Shown piece by piece: positions 20,284-24,951 of a DNA stretch of 24,951 nt. Source of the DNA: Spongospora subterranea (Eukaryota; Endomyxa; Phytomyxea; Plasmodiophorida; Plasmodiophoridae); NCBI GenBank assembly GCA_900404475.1, contig OUQQ01000274.1:2891-27841 (forward strand). The letters are read 5' to 3'. The notes under the pieces are model-generated. The model had not been told where the DNA came from. It searched no databases and saw only the letters and a list, made by a program, of their open reading frames with translations. The position numbers were made by a program, and so were the translations under genes. Position 1 is the stretch's first letter. Each line of letters starts with the position of its first letter.

Positions 20284-20289
20284 AATAAA
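20284..20289 (+). promoter_or_regulatory. AATAAA polyadenylation signal of the small basic gene
   Basis: AATAAA starts 18 bp after the TGA of the two-exon small gene, a typical distance. It supports the gene model and its short second exon. Confidence 0.45.
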
Positions 20290-20440
20290 GAAAACGATTG
20301 AAACAGCAAAGTCCAACGGCAGAAAATTGGTGGAAATGCTACCTTCGTTGCAAACAAAATTTGAAAAGTCGTATGGGCATCACTGAAGATTCGACAATAC
20401 TGTTGGTCTGGCACGACCTGAGAGCTGAATGAGATTTTGA

Positions 20441-23202
20441 TTATTTATTTTTGCCGCCATCCCATAAAGAAACGGTGCCATCCCAGGAGCACGTCGCCAC
20501 GCGTGAAGGCTCAACAGGGTGCCACGCCACATCCATGACGATCTGCCCGGGAGTGTGAGTCTGCAGACGGGACAGCACCCGACCAGTTTGGAAATCCCAG
20601 AAGAACGTTCGCCCACTTTGATCACCAGAGCAGAGAAACCTGAAATTACACAGAGTCGGCAAAACAAGCGAATATAACATTGAAGCCGAGAAATGCAATT
20701 GCCTAGAAAATTGAAAAGCTAAATCTTGTTGCATTAGCAATATACCTTCCATCTGGAGAAAACGACATGCCGGCAGCGTAACCTGCTACCTCGTGACCAG
20801 TAAAACGCTTTTTCCGATTCAGCTTGAAACTGAGCGAAACAAATGATGTAAGAAACAATGTGAAGATAAGAAACGGATATTGTACCGATCCTTCACACTG
20901 AAGACAAGAATTTGGTTATCGAGCGATTGAGCAACGAAGAAATTGTTGGAAGGGTGCATCGTTAATACAGGCATCGAATGCATATCTAGAATAAATCATG
21001 AACAATAGTCGGCGTGAGGTACTATTTGAAAAACCTCAATTTCAACACAGCTATGAATGAATATGGGGCAAAATCAAATGAATTAACTGAACCGAATACT
21101 GGAATGATTATACCTGGTTCAGCGATATGCTTGATAACAACAGGAATACCATATTCCCAAATCAACATTTTCTTATCATCTGATGTCGAAACAAACCTGC
21201 AAAAAGGGACCTCAGCGTAAGCGTAGACTCAACTAAGTAAAAGAGTGGAATGGTACCTTCGGCCTTCATCAACGAATAGAATCGTATTAACAGGCCCTAA
21301 ATGTTCATCATACGTCTGCGATGGTTTCACATTGCTATAACGGGCGTCCCATTGTATGATCTTCTTGTCCGATTGCCCAACGAGAAACTCGCTTTGCTTA
21401 TCAGCCCAAGGGTGGAATTCCGCGCAAAACGGGGTTTTGCCCATAGTGAACCTGATAAAGCAAAATAAGAATCTAGAGAAGCAGCGACAGCATCGAAACT
21501 CAACAGCCAGCCCCACAAATACAGCAACAAAAAAAGCAAGGCAGAATAACGTAGAATCACCGGTTGATGCATTGGCCCGTTTCCGTATCCCACAATTTGA
21601 CGTAGTGATCGTAACTGGTTGACAGGAACTGGTCACCTGGAAACAGTCAGTGATGGTCGAACGAAACCAGAAACACGGATTCGTACCTTTGGCATTGAAA
21701 CAAACCTTTCTAACTGGTTTGGTGTGACCAAGGAACGTGCGTAATGGTTTTCGATCATTATAGACATCCCACAGCTTTACCTAAAGACCAAATCGTTATG
21801 AACAAAAATGTAAACATGAACAAGGAGAAAAGTTTCAGATACAGTGCACGACAACGTTGTTTTGGTGCGAATTAGAAAGAAAAAAAAGAAAAATACTCGA
21901 AAAGTTTCCACACCAAACGAAATGGATTTTAAACCAGTGTTCACAACAAGCATGAAACCGCCGGTTTACCTTATGATCCATACTAGCAGAAAGGAGCATA
22001 TGACCGGAATATGGAAAAAACCGAATACAATTGACACCTTTGGAGTGACCACTGTATGTGTGAATGCGTTTTTCAGGTACGTAGCAAACCTGATAAAAAA
22101 TATAGATCAGACAACGAAAGCCATGAGGTGTCTAACAGCAAATACAGGATCTGCCTTGGGCTTAACACCGGATGGCCTCCACATGTAGGTTCGACCTTGG
22201 TAATCGTACATGGATTTTGCCCCATGAAGAATTGTGGTTTCTATACAAAAACGATCAGAAAAACGCGACTTGCGAGAAATTGGATGCATGACAGTAAAGT
22301 GAGAATGATCACGGAAAAACAGAAACGATGATCACGCAATGGTTGCGCTCAACTTGCTATTAGAACCCCGAGATTGATAGCTGGCAATTTGGAATTAAAG
22401 AAGACCATGAAAAGACCTGAACAACAGTGATATGCATGTACCGGCATTTTTCATCTCCTCCTCGAGCTTCTCCTCACGTTCTTTCTTGGCCAGCTCTAGT
22501 TCCAGTTCCGTGGGCGGAACATATTCAGTGGGTTCCTCAATGTCCTGACGGCTACAGTTCATAAAGGTTCAAAAGCGCTTTGAACTCGTTGCCAACCTCA
22601 TCTCCATGTGGATGAGCCGAACCAGCATCTTCCGCATCGTCATCGCGCGCCCAAGGAGAACGTTGCCCCGTCTTAAGTTTGCGCTGTTTGGGACGATGCT
22701 GGAGAGGAAATTTTCAATAACAGTTGATCGAATTTGGAAAACGGGCGTACCCGATATCCGCCACCCATGGCGGCATGATACTGTTCATCGAATCGAGCAT
22801 CATTGATGTGGGCCTTCAGCGAGGAAAATTAGAGCAAAGTTGACAGAAAATATCAATGATCGGATTTGTACTTCTTCAACAAAACCTGACACCGTGTTCA
22901 GTATTGCAGAACGAGGCTCTGCGCTACCGGTCATGGGATGTTCAGGGCCGAGCTAAATTTGATCCATCAAAATTAGGGAACAAAACGAACGCAAACGGCA
23001 CTACCGTTGGCGCATACATCAAGTCGACGGGGACGTTGAAGTTGGCGGAAATGGCGCCAGCGGGAATCAACCCGACCTGGGCCCGGTCCACGTGCGCGGG
23101 GACCGGATGTGATACGGATACGGCTCGGGACATCGGCAGCGGGGCGTGAACCTCACTCTCAGAGTCGGAGGATTCTCCGACATACCCCGACGAGACCAAC
23201 AT
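20441..23202 (-). CDS. PRP17: Pre-mRNA-processing factor 17 (CDC40/PRP17)
   Basis: A complete minus-strand gene of 14 exons: 23202-23005, 22952-22872, 22813-22751, 22698-22597, 22544-22442, 22240-22146, 22089-21970, 21780-21687, 21636-21561, 21451-21257, 21196-21114, 20985-20886, 20829-20746, 20639-20441. Every border is GT...AG and every join keeps frame, giving 530 residues. The product is a WD40 splicing factor of the spliceosome, needed for the second catalytic step. Family signatures occur in order: MYAPTLGPEHP (created by a splice), [51 protein letters not shown], then WD repeats with [99 protein letters not shown] and [13 protein letters not shown] at the end. The 13 introns are 50-201 bp. 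An AATAAA abuts the stop codon (20449-20444). The start ATG at 23202 is the first in frame after the upstream non-coding DNA. Confidence 0.95.
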
Positions 23203-23396
23203 CCAATTCAAAAACAAATCAGATCCTCGTACCAGCGAAACTCCAACGGAAATGGTCCGTGGAGTTTGATCGAGCACGTCTTGGGAGAAGTCACTGCAAA
23301 GACTGTTCACGTGCGCACAAACCTCGACAACGCAAGTTGCGCGCATATAGTTCGCAAATTTGCGCGGTAATTTGTGGCAACCAACGTTGCGCACAT

Positions 23397-24257
23397 CTAG
23401 CACGGGCAGACATGTTCAACACAATGGAGCGGACGATTTGGAGCCAGGTTTGAGACAGTGGGGACATGTCCTCGACGCGTGCGCCGGGAAAGATGGGCGG
23501 AAGGGAGGGACGCGGTTGCTTGGCGCGGTCGCGGTAGATAGAGTGAAGGATTCGGTGCGGCGCTTCCGGGACTTCGAAGCGGGGGACTTGGCGCTGATTG
23601 ATGTGCCCGCCAGCCAGGCTGTAGACAGGGCCTTCGACTGGTTGGCCATCTCCTCAAGATCCAGTTCGCGATTTGTGATGCCGATGCCGCTGAGTTCGAG
23701 CAGAAAGAGTCGCAATGGTTTTGGAGTTTTGATTCAGGGCGGGACGCCGCAAAGAGCACAACCACCTTCGCGAAGCCCGTCAGGGGCACGATGTCACTGT
23801 GCAAAAAGACCATCGCAGTTGAGCGGTGAGTCAGGGTCGACTGGACACCGTTGCGAGAGGAGCGCCTCCTGATGGCCAAGAAACAGCACTTTGGAGATCA
23901 TGGCGAGCATTACGTGGATCTTGGTGTCCAGAAACGAGCGGCATGGGGCCAGGTTGCCGACCAACATGCTCAAAACTGGCAAACTGTTTTGGCTGATGTC
24001 AGGGGTTGACATCACCTTCAGATTGAGTGATAATCCGTCCTCAAAACCGCAAAGGCATGCGTTATCATGTCCAGAGCCGTTTGAGAGTCAGCGGTGGAAG
24101 GAATGAAAATGCTGGTGTCGTCAAGATAGGTCATCATCTCTGCGTTGAGTGACTTGAGGGCGGTGACCTGCCAATAAGCAAAAAGAAGAGGGATTAGAGG
24201 GTCACCCTGGCGAAAAGAAGAGTTCGGCCGCGCTGCATGGAACAAGTGGAGGCTCAA
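23397..24257 (-). pseudogene. Non-LTR retrotransposon reverse transcriptase relic
   Basis: Read from 24257 downwards on the minus strand. The first ORF (24257-24018) has the RT fingers/palm signature NSSFRQGDPLIPLLFAYW, and about 20 residues later MTYLDDTSIFI, the catalytic Tyr-x-Asp-Asp strand, still intact. The order and the QGDPL form fit a LINE-type (non-LTR) enzyme rather than Ty3/gypsy. In a shifted frame (24015-23794) comes VGNLAPCRSFLDTKIHVMLA with LGHQEALLSQRC, which looks like the thumb region of such enzymes. Further shifted frames continue to about 23416 (ELSGIGITNRELDLEEMANQ) and end in a Cys-x2-Cys-containing tail (CPHCLKPG). At least three frame breaks and stops make it inactive. 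The endonuclease and the 5' part are not seen. Confidence 0.7.
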
Positions 24258-24797
24258 TGAATGGACGGTCTTTGCAAGATGACCGTAGGAGCCTTCGGAG
24301 GAACTACCACACGGTACACCTGTTCGTGGGTTTGTAGCCCCGATGGCTCCTACATTCTCCTGGACCTGACCAAGCGCCTATATCTTCAACGATCGCCGTC
24401 CACTCACTTGCCCCCGATTGTTTCTTGCTGCGCATTTCGCGTAAGGCTCTTCTACCATGCTTCTGACCCGCAATGCTGATGGCCAGGTGGTCTGCCAACG
24501 TTCCAAATTGCTGAGTTGAACGTAGTTATCGGGAGTCTGTGTATAATCGTAATCATCTGCAAGTCTTGAGGCGGGTTTTGATTGTTTCGGGATGTTTGTC
24601 GCGGTGCCTGCACTTCTTAGTGTTTTCCATTTCGATGTTGCTGAGGTGTTGTCTGCATCTGCTATGTCCAGTACGCGCCGATTATCATGTGCTGCGTCGA
24701 TTCACCTGGTATTTTGCGAAACGGGTCTGTGTCTGGGTAGTTTGGGAAGTGGCTGCGTTTGATGCCCGCCTTCAGGTACTGTTTCAACGTGCTTCTT
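24258..24797. other. No gene seen; 5' remains of the RT relic likely
   Basis: Minus-strand frames here (for example 24304-24498) may be earlier parts of the RT ORF but carry no clear motif. From about 24500 to 24797 I see nothing but unique sequence leading into the minisatellite. Confidence 0.3.
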
Positions 24798-24951
24798 GTC
24801 CACTACTTTCCCTGTCCACCAACCTCTTTGTCCACTACTTTCCCTGTCCACCAACCTCTTTGTCCACTACTTTCCCTGTCCACCAACTTCTTTGTCCACT
24901 ACTTTCCCTGTCCACCAACCTCTTTGTCCACTACTTTCCCTGTCCACCAAC
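24798..24951. repeat. 32-bp minisatellite, 4.8 units, open at the window end
   Basis: Units begin at 24798, 24830, 24862, 24894 and 24926. The unit is GTCCACTACTTTCCCT followed by GTCCACCAACCTCTTT, repeated nearly perfectly; the third unit has one C-to-T change (ACTTC). Each unit is itself made of two related 16-bp halves that share GTCCAC and 10 of 16 positions. The array runs off the end of the window, so its true length is unknown. Confidence 0.97.

Noticed and set aside
22942..23403. 153-codon minus-strand ORF read as one exon
   Set aside because: Only 23202-23005 is the first exon of PRP17. The rest is upstream DNA and an intron; splicing at 23004/22952 restores the conserved GPEHP segment.
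23360..23872. 170-codon plus-strand ORF
   Set aside because: It is the antisense shadow of the reverse transcriptase relic, with no domain of its own.
1..24951. tRNA, rRNA, CRISPR array or bacterial operon
   Set aside because: No cloverleaf-like fold, rRNA segment or spaced direct-repeat array was found, and the spliced genes rule out bacterial organisation.

Overview
This is a window of nuclear DNA from a microbial eukaryote, not a bacterium. The evidence is spliced genes with GT...AG introns, AATAAA polyadenylation signals, a spliceosomal WD40 protein, and relics of hAT, Tigger/pogo, Ty3/gypsy and non-LTR elements. The introns that can be placed exactly run from 48 to 382 bp, and many are 50-60 bp. 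The lineage cannot be fixed from sequence alone. The mix (M20D amidohydrolase, GCK-domain protein, NodB deacetylase relic, many introns) fits a protist such as a rhizarian or stramenopile, or an early fungus-like lineage. That is an inference.

Layout. 0.7-4.3 kb is a transposon graveyard: a Tigger/pogo DDE relic, a long imperfect inverted repeat, and two oppositely oriented hAT fragments. A degenerate ~90-bp tandem repeat at 4.5-4.87 kb leads into a two-exon, four-helix membrane protein gene resembling the PRA1 family (4.89-5.47 kb). At 5.7-7.2 kb there is one copy of a dispersed repeat, some unresolved ORFs and a frame-shifted polysaccharide deacetylase relic. A clean two-exon GCK-domain gene lies at 8.03-8.69 kb on the minus strand. 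9.2-14.2 kb is again mostly relics: a second Tigger element, unclassified transposase-like pieces, Ty3/gypsy RT-RNase H, and the second dispersed-repeat copy. 14.2-17.7 kb holds no gene I can name.

The right end is the best-preserved part. It holds a five-exon M20D amidohydrolase (17.7-19.9 kb, plus), a short two-exon gene for a basic protein (20.02-20.27 kb, plus), and, converging on them, a complete 14-exon PRP17/CDC40 splicing factor gene (20.44-23.20 kb, minus). A non-LTR reverse transcriptase relic follows, and the window ends inside a 32-bp minisatellite.

The intact genes look like ordinary housekeeping genes (splicing, membrane traffic, a mitochondrial-type Cys protein, amide hydrolysis) separated by decaying repeats. 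I see no gene cluster or defence-like system. The most unusual features are structural: the long inverted repeat, the inverted hAT junction, the minisatellite with 16-bp half-units, and the dispersed repeat of unknown origin.
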